In this document: piece after piece, positions 25,709 through 37,672 of the stretch
Layout: every line of letters starts with the position of its first letter
Numbering within the stretch: the first letter of the stretch is position 1
Source of the DNA: Caprimulgus europaeus
Lineage: Eukaryota > Chordata > Aves > Caprimulgiformes > Caprimulgidae
Direction of reading: 5' to 3'
NCBI GenBank assembly: GCA_907165065.1
Contig: OU015523.1
Span: 121,298,246-121,362,245 of the forward strand
DNA length: 64,000 nt
Position numbers and translations under genes: made by a program
The notes under the pieces: generated by a model
What the model saw: the letters and a program-made list of their open reading frames with translations, nothing else
Database searches by the model: none
Told to the model about the DNA's origin: nothing

Positions 25709-26200
25709 CACAGAATCCCAGAATGGTGGGGTTGGAAGGGACCTCAGGAGATCATCCAGGCCAACCCCCCTGCCAAAGCAGGTTCCCTACACCAGGTTGC
25801 ACAGGAAAGTGTCCAGGTGGGTTTTGAATGTCTCCAGAGATGGAGACTCCATAACATCTCTGGGCAGCTTATTCCAGGGCTCTGACACCCTCACAATAAA
25901 GAAGTTTTTCCTTAAGTTTGTCTGGAACTTCTGGTGTTCCAGTTTGTGCCCATTGCCCCTTGTCCTGTCACTGGGCACCACCCGGAAGAGCCCGGCCCCA
26001 TCCATTTGGCCCCCACCCTTCAGATATTGACAGACATTGATCAGATCCCCTCTCAGGCTGCTCTTCTCCAGGCTGAACAGTCCCAGCTCTCTCAGCCCCT
26101 CCTCACACAGGAGATGCTCCAGACCCCTCATAATCTCTGTGGCCTCTGCTGGACTCTCCAGAAGATCCCTGTCCCTCTGGAACTGAGGAGCCCAGAACTA
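25709..26200 (-). repeat. CR1 LINE, 5'-truncated copy
   Basis: The + strand begins ATCACAGAATCCCAGAATGG, then GTTGGAAGGGACCTCAGGAG, then the antisense ORF2 tail (minus-strand motifs [27 protein letters not shown]). The end at GAGGAGCCCAGAACT corresponds to the mid-ORF2 truncation point. The same subfamily appears at 51468. Confidence 0.93.
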
Positions 26201-28750
26201 GTATCTCTGTAGGTTGGTAGATTGGAAGGTGTGACAATTTCCTTCAGGCTCGGTAACTTCATATATCTTCTCACCAGCACAGAGCAAAAGCTTTTAAGGC
26301 CATTTCTTGTGTAGAGGTGGAGTTCATACAACCACGCTGCTCTGAATGGCATTGAATCAGTTCTTAGAAAGCAGCCCTGGTGCTTATTAACTCCCAGGAA
26401 AGCCACTGCCTTCAATTGCCAGTAGATAACTATTTTTTTCTTTGCTGGTAGATAGTTGCCTCTAAATGTCTAGGGAATTATGATGCTTGGTGGCAAATGT
26501 AGGCTATAAAATATTTATCTTTAACACACAATTGTGTTACTGCAGCCTCTAATAGGATTTGGTGTCAGGCAAACATCTGCCTTGGCCTCTGGCCCAAAGA
26601 TATAGAAACAAGCTATTAAGTTGAATGTTGCATAGTAAATAAATAAGGTGGAAATACTGTTAAAGTAGCTCTACTGCTGACCAACAAACGTGGTGAGTAC
26701 ATAACAGAGAAGTCCATCAAGAGTCTAACAATTTAATATCCCTAATATGTTTATTGTATTTCATCTGGATAAAAGTAATTCATTGAGGTAATTGTAAGCC
26801 AGGCTGACAGATCTTTATAGAGCTCACCACAGTAGAGTTGGCTTTCACAGGGCTTTTTGTCAGTGGCAAAGTGGTCCCCTGAGCAGACCATTAGCCTGGG
26901 AGCTTTGTCACTGTCACGAGTCAGTTTATGTTGTGAAACAAACAGTGTATTTGTCTAGGCCTCAAATTACCATCATAAAAAAAAATGGGAATGGTAACAA
27001 TTAGCAATTTCCTATTGAACTCAGTGATCTCCTTAAATGAAAGATAGTGTAGCGTGAAGTCCTCCTATGGGTGTGGGCAGGATCATGCCAGTTTATAGCT
27101 TCTCTCAGGGTAAGGAGTGACTGCAGTGGGAAACAAGCAATGAGATAAAGGTTTCAGACGAGTTTCCTTCAAAATCTACCACCTGTGAGGTTACTCATAC
27201 TCAAAAAAGTCCCCTGAGACAAATGTCAAAAATCCCAAAGTGTCCTCAGCAGCTGTAAGTCAATGTGATGTATGAAGTAAAGCTGGTTTGCTCCAGACCA
27301 CGATCTGTTTCTTTCTCTGCTTTGATAATTAAAGCTATTGAGCAGGAAGGACCTTAAAGAGTACTTCAGAAGAAGAGTTTTGCTCTTGGGGAAATCTAGG
27401 CTTTCACATTTAATGGATGTTTTCCATCTCTTGTTTTTATCAATCTAGAAGCACTTTTGTACATCCTCCTTTTCCTGAGTGAGGTAGGCGGGACTAGTGT
27501 AGGGAGTACCTGCTGTGTCAGACAAGGCATTGCTGTACCATCCTCCAAAATGAGACAGTGTGGATCTGAAGACTGTGTGTCTCATTATGTCATTTACTCC
27601 TTCCCTCAGAGGAAATCTGAATGCTTACAACATTTATTCAGGAAATTACTTGGGTTTTGGGTTTTTTTCAGTTGCTAATTTTTGAAGCTGGCAGGACAAT
27701 TACTTCCATACACAAGCTTCTGCAGTCCCTGTTAGAAGCCACATCCCCTCAAGTTTTGCAGGTCTGTCCTCAGTGTGAGTTGCTTGCTTTCAGGATGTTT
27801 GCTTCTGCTGTCATTGATTGTTGAAAGATGGCATGAGAGCTGCATTTTCAATGTTCTCTTTGCACATGATAGCAAAACCATAGGAAAGCATCATGCATCA
27901 TCCATTGGCTGACCCTCCAATTAATAATCTTTGCCCTTAGCAGCTGGTGTCAGTCAGATCACTTCAGAGATTTGGAAGCCAAGAGAAAGCTGTGGGAGGC
28001 AGGCTGAAAACAGAGAACATCTATCTCTTTTTAAAAAAGAATTCTCCATGGTCTCACAGTGATCTTTAACAATTAAACAAAACAAAACAAACATTGTCAT
28101 GATTGTCTAAAGCAATTTCCATGGCACTATTCATAAAACACCATATGGAATTCTGTATGTATTGGAAAATATATTTATAATTATGTGAATAAGCTGTAGA
28201 ATGGAGACTAGAACCTAGCCATAATTGCAGGAACCTGGTTTTATTTATTCATTGACAGTAGCAATCACCTCTGTAGCAATGTTGACTATGGACATACTTA
28301 AATGACAGACAGTTGCTTTGTGCCACTAACTTAGGAGCTCCTTGAATGTTAAAGAGTTTACTCTTTTCTATCATTTAAAACCCCATAAGATAATTTGGCT
28401 AAGTCCTAGCTTCTGAAAATTTGTCCATTTGATTCTTCATTCTTTCCAGGATTCTCCCATCATGACTCCCTAATTTCCTATGCCAAGTCAAGCACCTCCT
28501 CCTGTTTAGTTTGAAATTTAGATATTAGAGCAGTGTGCGTGGGTGTGTGTACACGTCATGTGTACACTTCAGAAGGGCCAGGAAATGAACTCAGCTGTCC
28601 AGCTAGCACAGGCTGTAACCACTGAAATGAAATTCAGTTCTAGGATGAAGACATGGGGGTTTTATGGGAAATCTTAAGTGAATATGACTTGCTGATGACT
28701 GTTGTCTTCAAGGTAAAAAGAAATTCCAGTTTGTGATTGTACCTGAGAAT

Positions 28751-29058
28751 ATCACAGAATCACAGAATTGTAGTGGTTGGAAAAGTCCTTTAAGATCATC
28801 AAGTCCAACCATGAACCCAATACTACCAATTCCACCTCTAAACCATGTCCCTAAGCACCTTGTCTACCCGTCTTTTAAATACCACCAGGGAAAGTGACTC
28901 CACCACCTCCCTGGGCAGCCTGTTCCAATGCTTGACAACCCTTTTGGTGAAGAAGTTTTTCCTCAGATCCAATCTAAATTTCCCCTGGCCCAACTTGAGG
29001 CCATTTCCTCTCGTTCTATCCCTTGTTACCTGGAAGAAGAGGCTGAGACCCACCTCTC
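28751..29058 (-). repeat. CR1 LINE, 5'-truncated copy
   Basis: The + strand begins ATCACAGAATCACAGAATTG, then AAGATCATCAAGTCCAACCA. The minus strand reads an ORF2 end with [18 protein letters not shown] and [12 protein letters not shown]. It is cut at about 308 bp. Confidence 0.92.
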
Positions 29059-30833
29059 AAAATAATAGGAGCAAAAATAAATAGGACCATGCTCAGTGTT
29101 GCACACACAACTCAGACTTGTTGCTCACAAGCCCAAGTCACAAGCCTTGTTTGTTCTCATTAGCTCTGGAGTTCATGAGAACAAAGCAGGTTCATTTAAC
29201 TTTTCCTTTATGAAAAGACTTTTTGAGCTGTTTGGGAGCAGTTTTGAGACAAAGATGTGCTGCATGAATCTTCATAGCTTCTCCGAATTTATTCTCTGGG
29301 TATGTGCAGAGACCTTAATTGCCCTGAGTCACACCAGGGGAGTTGGTGTCCTTAGCTGCTAAAAAATGGTTAGTGGCACCAGCCACTGAAGGAGAAGAGT
29401 TTCTTTTCCTCTTCACTTCATCTTGTCTCTATCAGGCAGGTTATTCCAGGGCAATGTGAACCAGTGTAAAATGAGAACATGTTAGAAATGTTGCTTTTAT
29501 CTGTATTAGAAAAACAAGAAGTATCAGAGACAGCAATGAGGTAGGATGAAGGGATTTTTAAGGGCCTACTCTTTTATTAATAGTGTAGGGTGGTCAGGCC
29601 ACAATTAGTTACTGAGGTGCTTCAGTGAAGCAGGTACAATGGGTTTCATTCACCTGGTTTTTCATTGCTTTTGTGTCAACCACAACATGGTATGATGCAG
29701 TTAGGGCACACTGGCAAAGAAGAGTCTGGGAAATCAAGGACTGAGGAAATAGTGATATATGAAGTGATATATGTACATATCACTATATTTTTGCAAAATA
29801 AAATGCCAGATCTGTAGATGAACCACAAAAAATACATGAATATTTTTTTGACATGTGTTAGTGTTGGTCACTGTGGATAGGATCTGGCCAATTACAGTTG
29901 TCTTTGATGACAATATCTACATCTGAACAAGTCAGAGGAGGAAAGGAAGCACCACTGGAGTAAAGTTCATTGAATGGATTCCCCCTAAGAGTCAGTAAAG
30001 TTTGGTTACTTAAACACAGGTATGTTTCTGAGGTCACTCTGAACTTCTGGATCCCATTATACATAGTCAGCATAGTGAATGGAAATCATTCAGTTTAACC
30101 TGTGGTACATGTCTAATTGATGTACTAGGTCTTGCCTGTCTTGTCCTAGGCATCACAAGTCTGAACCTCACTATAAAGGCAAATTATTTCCAGTAACAAC
30201 AGTTACCCTTGAGCTGATGTGGTGCACTGTTACACTTTGGAACAGCTGCCATGCCTCTTGCTACATTGCTTTTATATGTTGCTTCTAACTTTTTTTTATT
30301 ATTTTGCACACAAAAACATACCCAGAAAATTGTAGGGATATTTTACCCTTTTCAAAGACTCAATTTAGTCCTTTAAAGCAAAAAGCTTGAAAAATAAAAA
30401 GCTTTGAAAAAAAAGTTTTTCATATACTATAGGTGTTGTCATAACACTGGGAGCCTGTCCTGCATCAAGCACTGACATAGGTATTCCCACTGACGTCAAA
30501 GGTCATGTGTATGTAACTGCTACAGCTTGCAGACCTGTCCCAGCATGACAGTGTGAGGGTAAGGCTTCCTGAAACATCTGAGTGCTGTGCTGATGCTGAA
30601 TAGCCTGGCCTTACTCCTTCTCCCAGTTTTCAGGAAGTAGAAAACAATTCACTTGGGGTTTTTTTTCTATATTGCATTTTTTTTTGGCCACCTTTTGAGC
30701 TTAACCAACTCACTGACAAGTGCCAGAACCAGCAGAAGAAGAGGAAGCTTAGGCTTGTACCTAGGATGAGAGGATGAGAGGAAAAGGACTGACACTTTCA
30801 GCAACAGAAGCTGTTAAATCTCCTTTCCTTTCT

Positions 30834-30859
30834 TGTCATTATCTTGTGTCATTATCTTG
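30834..30859. repeat. 13-bp perfect tandem duplication
   Basis: The unit TGTCATTATCTTG occurs twice head to tail. It is a small local duplication in intronic DNA with no apparent function. Confidence 0.9.
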
Positions 30860-32350
30860 TTTCACAGTACTCACACTCTGTATGTTCCTCATATGTATAG
30901 GTACGTGTATGTGCATCAATAAATAACTTTTATTTTTCTAAACTTCTGCATATATCTCTTGAAGACAAGGATATAAACAATGTAAAAAAAAAGCATAGAG
31001 AAAAAAATACATAAAGCAAAATCATTTTCACTTTTCAGCCGTGAAATTAAAACATCACAAAATTCTGAAGATTGGATACAAATGGGCTAATATTATTTTT
31101 TCATTTACAGGATTTGTGTTCAAACCTGCTATTGAGAGTTAATATGCTTAAAATACTGGTATAAATGCACAAGGCCTGAGTTACTATTTCTTTATTCTAG
31201 GAAGCATGGATGCTATTTGATTGGAATAAAGATGGCAGTTCAAAAGTGTTGGCTACATGCTGTGATTGTATTTCCATATAACATAATGTCTGCTTAACTA
31301 TCAAGCTTAAATGTTAGGAAATAGACAGCAATTCCTTGTACCTTCCTGGCTGTGTGGACCTACCTGATTGTGAGATGTCTGATGCCAAGACTTAAAACAC
31401 AAATGTTTGAAACTGTTTTCATTATTGAAAAATGCTGTTACCCCTTTTATGAATGATTAAATTACACCGTGTCCTTTCAAATGTCCTTCAGAAACCTCTT
31501 GTTGTTTGGAGAACACCCATCCAGAAACAGGCTTCCTTTCATTTGTGATTAGAAACTAATCTGCACATCTCTGCTGCAGCTGTTTCTCTTCACTTGCACT
31601 GATAGGAAGTTTATAAATATCTTTGCTACCACAAAACCTCGTGGTATGTCTGTGAAATCACAGTCATTATTCACATGGCTGAGATTTCCACCCCATTCCA
31701 TGGTAGGTGTACTGTACCACCAGTGCTCCTCCTGTATACCTGAATCTGGTTTTAATCTGATATGCATCTCCCTCAAAAAAAAAAAAAAGTTAAATAAAAA
31801 TGTGGAATAAACCATGGTATTCCATCAACTTTCCGAGCCCCACTCACATTTACTCAATCTTCACTCACAGTTTAGTCAAGAAAATAAAATAGTTTTCATT
31901 CACTTTTTGGTATATAAATTTTACCAGCTTGTGTTCTTCTTTTATGAGAGGTAATTTTTAGCCCCAGTATTCTGAACTGTCCTCAAAATAAAAGTGCTAG
32001 ATAACATTTTGCTTACCTGTTAGCTTTCCTTGAAAGATGAATAGCCAGTGTTTTTGCCAAAGTCAGGGAATTTAAGATGATAACTACAGACAGAAGAAAA
32101 TGTGGAATAGTCCTATTCCTGTTCCACCAAGATACAATATTAACCCCAGCACTTTGGGCTGTTTGTGTATTATTGCAGATCAAATGGTTAGAAACAATCT
32201 TTCAACAGGCAGACAGGATGAACCGAGAGTCTGTGGTCGATAAACTTCATTGAGGGACATTTCTGTCGTAGCTCAGCTCTGTTTGGCACAAATAAATGCC
32301 CCAAGTTCACTTAACCCAAGTCAACAAAATTGGAACAAAGATACGTGTCC

Positions 32351-32382
32351 TGCCATGAAAACATGTTGCCATGAAAACATGT
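32351..32382. repeat. 16-bp perfect tandem duplication
   Basis: TGCCATGAAAACATGT is repeated exactly twice, about 340 bp upstream of the EGF1 exon. Probably a slippage product. Confidence 0.9.
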
Positions 32383-32724
32383 GTTGCTTCTCTCCAAGGA
32401 ATTCAAAGAGGGAAAATGGTTGGAAAAAATAAGCAGGATGGCAAAAAAGCCACTTGGAAGTTTTCAGGGGCTGAGGGAGGATGAAGCCTGGTGGGTGCTG
32501 AGCAGTTGTGATTTAATGGCAGTATTTGCAGTTGCTCTGCACTGCTGTGTTAGGGTTGAGCCGTCCGTTGGTGTAAATGGATGAGCATCATTTAGTGGAG
32601 CTCACAGTAATGCTTTCAGCAGAGATTGCTTTGAGGTGCCAGCTCTCCTGCCATCCAGAGTCTTCCCAAACTCAGAGGTGTTTTCTTACCTAAAGAATTA
32701 TCTGAATTCTCTTTTCTTTTCCAG

Positions 32725-32826
32725 AATCAGTGGATAATTGTCCCAGTAACTGCTATGGGAATGGTGACTGCGTGTCTGGGACTTGCCATTGCTTCCTTGG
32801 CTTTCTGGGGCCTGACTGTGGCAGAG
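32725..32826 (+). CDS. TENM2: Teneurin-2 exon: EGF-like repeat 1
   Basis: This 102-bp exon is phase 1-1 (acceptor CTTTTCCAG, donor GCAGAG|GTAGGA). It encodes [19 protein letters not shown].. ending GPDCGR plus one base of the next codon. Six cysteines with EGF spacing form one complete EGF-like repeat (C-x3-C-x5-C-x4-C-x-C-x8-C). EGF repeats in teneurins form a stiff rod between the membrane and the large YD shell. The exon is one module, and its symmetric phase means loss or gain would keep the frame. Confidence 0.95.
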
Positions 32827-33992
32827 GTAGGAATTTAGACTTGATTAATTCTTCTTCTCTCTCCTTCAGTTAACATTTTTTCTTGTGGAAATGATATTCA
32901 CATCCATGTCTTTTGCAAAGTACACCTCACCCAGCTTGGGGATGCTGCAGTACGATGGAAACAGGTTGGATCTGTGAATTTGTTGGTTACTTGTCGTGAT
33001 TGCTGTGACCTTAGCAACAACACAACCCCCCAGCTGCATATGGACAAGCAAAATGTCACACAGGGAATTTTCTCTCTAGGAGCAACTTTAGAAATCATGA
33101 CTTAAAAATGTGGCATTATTGTTCAGCCGAGTGCTCTGTCGTTGGGTAACATGATGCTATAACGATTCTATCTTTTAAGACACTGATTATAGAAAAATTA
33201 AGTACTTTTTTAATTGCTACAGGCCTTGCAAGTCTGCCTGAGCTCTGCATGATCACTGACAGCCTGGCTGTGGGGAGTGGGGCAGGGTTAGAGTAAGGCC
33301 AGGAGTAGAGTAATGGCAAGAAGAACTGGATACTCTGGCCAAAAGTGGAAACACTGGGATGACTGGGAAGGAGGTTTACCCCAGCAAACAATATAATACA
33401 TTTTTCTGCTCAAGTGAAAAGTATTTTTAATAAATGGTTTTGGAAAGATTTTCATTTGACCTGAAATTTTTAGGTTATTTAAACATGAAAAAAAAACCCC
33501 AAAATGAAGTTCTTTTAGTAAGAACACATTTCAGACCGAGAAATCAAAACTTTGCATGTGGGAAATGCCAGAATGCTGTGCATCAACCTTTTCAAGATTT
33601 TCTTTGGCTGAAACTGTCCAACAAACTAAGTGCAGATTTTTAAATTTCAGGAGGGAAGCAATGTAAAAAGTTAGTGCCCACACAAGGAGCTTTGCTAAGG
33701 CAACAGGTCAGGACTTCACCCCAACCCAATTTCTTCTTTGGAAAGCAGGCTGGCTCCTTCCCAAGAGAGAGAGGTAAACTCTGTCCAACCCCATGTCCTC
33801 TCCTCCTCCAGCTGAGCTTGGGTCACATCACTGCAGCCCAGCCAAGAGATAAGGACGGCAGGGAGCTGTCTGCTGAGGCAGTGTGGTCCAGGCTAAAACC
33901 CCAGAGGCATTTCAGAGTTCACAGCCCAGCAAGATGGATGTGGCAATCTGCATCCCTGAGAGCTCTTATGTCAAACTTCTTGCTGACTCAGG

Positions 33993-34034
33993 TTACACTT
34001 GGTTTGCATTTCCTTACACTTGGTTTGCATTTCC
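33993..34034. repeat. 21-bp perfect tandem duplication
   Basis: TTACACTTGGTTTGCATTTCC occurs twice without interruption. The exact identity implies a recent duplication. Each unit contains TTTGCAT, close to the reverse complement of the octamer core ATGCAAAT, but I infer no function. Confidence 0.92.
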
Positions 34035-36384
34035 AAGCTCCTTTTCAGATCCATAGGGCTAGAGACAAAAGGAGATTTTTTTCCCATCTCCCGCAGCATA
34101 TTCCTACTCACACATCCTAACTTTAGGTAGGGGCAGAAGTTCAGGGTTTGTTCCCTCAAAGGCTCCTTGCAGAGTTAGAAGGAGAAGCTCTTTCACCATG
34201 ATATTTAAACTTTTGTTCTGAATCCAGTTTCAGAGGAGCTTACCTCATGGGTTATATATCTGGCTTTCTCAGACACTTCAGTTGAGCCACCTATCTCCCA
34301 TTTCACAAGAGAGCTTACTCTGGCTGATGTGAACAGCTTTTATTCAAGTCTGTCTTTTGGGTCAGAATCATCTGGGTTCGGATCACAAATTACTCCCTGC
34401 CTTTAGGAGGATGGATTAATACCTGGAGTGTCAAAATACTGTTTGTGTATGCATTTCCACCCAGTGGGCTTGTTAAATGGATCATCTTGCCATAAGCATG
34501 AGATAGAAAGGCCCCAGAGTTGGTTTCCTCTTGGTTTTCAGGGGAATCTAAGATGCTGGTTTTGACCTACAAATCCCTCAGAGAGCAGCAACTGTGGCAT
34601 GTGTAAGGCTCTACAGTATCCCTCTGCAGCTCAATATCGGTCCCTGTACTGAGCAGTAATCCTTAAATAAGCATCTCTCTGCCCACATGAAGATTTCTAG
34701 GTCACAGTTTTCCTGGGTGTTCCTTTGTTTCAATTCAGCTTTGTAATTCACCATCTGAATGGGTGGGAAACTGTAGAGCAGAAAGCCCTTCTGGATTTAA
34801 TAATGGTTAATTATTAATGTATTATTAACCAATTATTTTAAACCAAGTTAAATGAGTACAAATTACCAGAGGTGTATTTATGGGTCTTTTGAAGGCCAGC
34901 TTGAACATGGGAGATGGTGTTTTAAAGTTCTGTGTAAAATAAACAAACAAATGAATGATCTTATTCTCTGATGCTGAATTTCACAAGAAAAGTGGTGAGC
35001 ATTTGGGCTGTTGCTACCATAACCACACTAAAGAAATATTACAATTTCAGCATCTTAGATGTTGTTTGTTGGGAACTGAATGATCAAACAATAATTATAT
35101 ATCTTTATAAATGGAAAAGAGTTGCCCAAGTAGCAGTGGGAAAAAATCCAGGAACCTCTTTTGTCTTTATTCACTATGGTATGCTACAAAGGAGGACTTG
35201 TTCTTGCCATCACCTTGACGTTTGCAGCAGCATTTTCCAGGTTCTTCTGAAGGTGTTCTCCATAAAGGGCTCTGTAGAGTTCTGGTCTTATTGCACATGG
35301 GCAGTAATTTATCTGATCTCGTACTGAGGGATCAGCTGTCTTATTAGAAAGCATGTAAGTCTTTCTCAGCAACCTCTCTGCTTAAAGGCAATTATTCTTC
35401 TTCTTGAAAAGAGCTGCAGACTATCCTCTTCCAGTGCCTTGAAAGAACAGAATCCATTACCAAGCATTTGAAATTTGAGACAGGGGGGGTGGAAAATTCC
35501 ATCAGCCTAGCTGAAAAGTGAAATTACAGAGTGAGTTTGCTGGGAGCCATGTACACAAACCAGGGTATCTTAAACAATTTACGTCTCGTGTTGTATGGGT
35601 GGGTATCTCCTTGCAAATGATGCACTTGAAACACATCACTGCAATGTGCTTCCTTTAAAGTGAACAGAGGGCTCCTTAGTAATAACAGTTGCCAAATTCC
35701 TTTCTTTTTCTAAACCTTTTTTATCTTGGTCAGGGAAATATAGTTCACTGCATATCAAACCAGCTTAACAATCCGAGCTGGCAATGCTTTGTATGGTATT
35801 GAAGTTGCTGTAATTCTGTAACACTCAAACCGACTTGCCTATAAGGACAGGTGGAAACAACACAGGATGGACACTGTGTGATGACTATCTGACAAGGTAG
35901 GAAGAGAGGGAGAGGAATGTTGCCCTCAACCATGACAATACCTCTTCCTGCTTATGCTCAGAGTCAGGAACAAAGGAAAAGAGGTACATTGTATTCATCA
36001 CACGACTAATGCAGTTGAATTAAACATCAGACTGGAATATTCCTTTCCTATTCATTCCTGCATTTGTCCTGCATTAAATTGTTCATAAATTGCCTTTCTG
36101 AGGGGCAGATGAGAAGCCCAGCTGCTCTCACCTAAGGATGATGTGCAACAGTGAACAAGAGAAGTCTGTGTTGAATATATGTCCTTGCAGCTGAGTTTCA
36201 GCAAAATGAAATTGGAAAGAATAGGGCTTAAGGAAGAAGAAATTTCAAGGGATAGTGAAGAGGGGAAGGCTGTTGTTTCTGAGGGACAGAAATCAGCAGC
36301 TTCCTTGGAAAAATCAGAACAGGGGACAAAAGTAGCATAAGGCAGCAGGTGGGAAGAATGGAAAAGGAAGAAGGCACCACCATT

Positions 36385-36464
36385 GTTTAGGATTAGACTT
36401 GATAATCTTAAGGGTCTTTTCCAATCTCAATGATTCTCTAAGTCTATGAAATGATTCTATGATC
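36385..36464 (+). repeat. CR1 LINE 3' tail fragment
   Basis: Contains GACTTGATAATCTTAAGGGT, then CTTTTCCAATCTCAATGATTC, and ends in ATGATTCTATGAT. It is a strongly 5'-truncated CR1 end, sense with TENM2. Confidence 0.87.
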
Positions 36465-37477
36465 AGAGAGGAGCTGAAGGAAGCTTACAGAGCAGCAATT
36501 ACCAAAGCTTTGATCATGGAGGCTAGGGTCTGGTCCCTGATGCCCTGTCCTTCCTTGGGGAGCCTGCTCTATATACCTCAATTCATCCCATCTCACTCTG
36601 CCTGATATTTTCCAAATTTAGCTCACAAAAAGCTTGATCCTTGGATCTGTCATGCCTCAGCTTGAGCTTGTCATCTTCCTCCTCTCCCTTTTATCACATT
36701 GAAGAAATCCTGTAGCTGGTTGGCCTTGAGAATCAGCCCACTTTGCCGGAAGCAAGGAGGATTAAGAAATCCTTTATAAACTGATACAAAGAGCAGAGGA
36801 CAAATTTATTATATTTATTTTACTGTGTGACCAACTATTACAGGGAGCTTGGAAAGACCAGTGGCCACTCTTGCATTTTTTCTGATGTTCAACCGATGAT
36901 AACCAAAAAAAGAGGTCTGGAAATTCAGGTGATGGCATAACATGAGCTAAATCAGGGAAATAATCTCAACGTGGCATTCTGGACCCTGAGCAAAGCAACT
37001 GAAACCCGTAAAGCTGCAAATTACAACAGAAAAACAGGGGAGTGATTTGTGTGCAGCTGAGGTCTACAGCAGAGGCAGTGTCAAGGAAAGTATGAAGCCT
37101 GGCAGCCAGTCAGGGATGGTGATAAGCAATCTAAGGTCAGTGGTGCTGTTGAAAGAAGACACCAGCACATTGAAAAGTCAGAATACAAGAAAATTGTGAA
37201 TTTAGCTAGTGAAAAAAGTCTCAGAGACGCAAAGCAAGGAGAGATTCTCACTCAAGAGCACTGTTTGTTTGTTTTAAACATTCACAGGAGAATACAGCTA
37301 ACAGCTGGGTGCCATCCATGTAAAGAATTGATTTTGGCAAAGAAAAGAACAACATACCCCACTGAAGACTGTGGTTGAAGAATATAAATCCCATGCTGGA
37401 CCCTTGTGCTCTGTTTTGAAGTGAGAGCTGTGTGCAGTTGTGTTTTAATATGATTTTGGTTATTTATTTTTCTCCAG

Positions 37478-37672
37478 CATCCTGCCCAGTGCTGTGCAGT
37501 GGAAATGGGCAGTACATGAAGGGGAGGTGCTTATGCCATAGCGGTTGGAAAGGAGCAGAATGTGATGTCCCAACCAACCAGTGCATTGATGTCTCCTGCA
37601 ACAACCATGGCACATGCATCATGGGGACCTGTATCTGCAACCCAGGGTACAAAGGCGAGAGCTGTGAAGAAG
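37478..37672 (+). CDS. TENM2: Teneurin-2 exon: EGF-like repeats 2 and 3
   Basis: This 195-bp exon is phase 1-1 (acceptor TTTTTCTCCAG, donor GAAGAAG|GTATTT). It encodes [20 protein letters not shown].., [12 protein letters not shown], then [16 protein letters not shown].. ending ESCEE plus one base. EGF2 has only five cysteines: the third is replaced by Tyr (codon TAC at 37513-37515), leaving an unpaired Cys. In teneurins this free Cys and the one in EGF5 are known to form the interchain disulfides of the covalent homodimer. EGF3 has the full six cysteines. Both repeats share one exon. Confidence 0.96.

Larger units (their letters stand above)
14407..32724 (+). other. TENM2: TENM2 intron, 18.3 kb
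   Basis: Phase 1 intron before EGF1. It holds four CR1 copies (18112-18427 sense; 21769-22216, 25709-26200 and 28751-29058 antisense). Other content is unique sequence with scattered A/T homopolymers (for example 31776-31789) and a small tandem duplication at 30834-30859. The longest open frame in the window (starting 25287) runs into antisense CR1 and is not a gene. The acceptor is TTTTCTTTTCCAG. Confidence 0.85.
32827..37477 (+). other. TENM2: TENM2 intron, 4.7 kb
   Basis: Phase 1 intron between EGF1 and EGF2-3. It contains a GC-richer stretch at about 33690-33960 with a 148-codon chance open frame, a 21-bp tandem duplication (33993-34034) and a CR1 tail fragment (36385-36464). The remaining sequence shows no gene. 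The acceptor is ATTTTTCTCCAG. Confidence 0.85.

Noticed and set aside
25287..26030. Longest open frame in the window, 247 codons, + strand
   Set aside because: Its second half is antisense CR1 (25709-26200), and the first half shows no recognisable domain, no splice context and AT-rich intron composition.
29750..29785. AGTGATAT .. ATATCACT inverted repeat
   Set aside because: An 8-bp arm with a short loop in AT-rich DNA is expected by chance.
33674..34120. 148-codon open frame in GC-richer intron, with AG and GT sites nearby, considered as a missed exon
   Set aside because: No similarity to any teneurin segment. EGF1 and EGF2 are already joined correctly without it, and no good acceptor/donor pair gives a phase 1-1 exon that keeps an EGF pattern.
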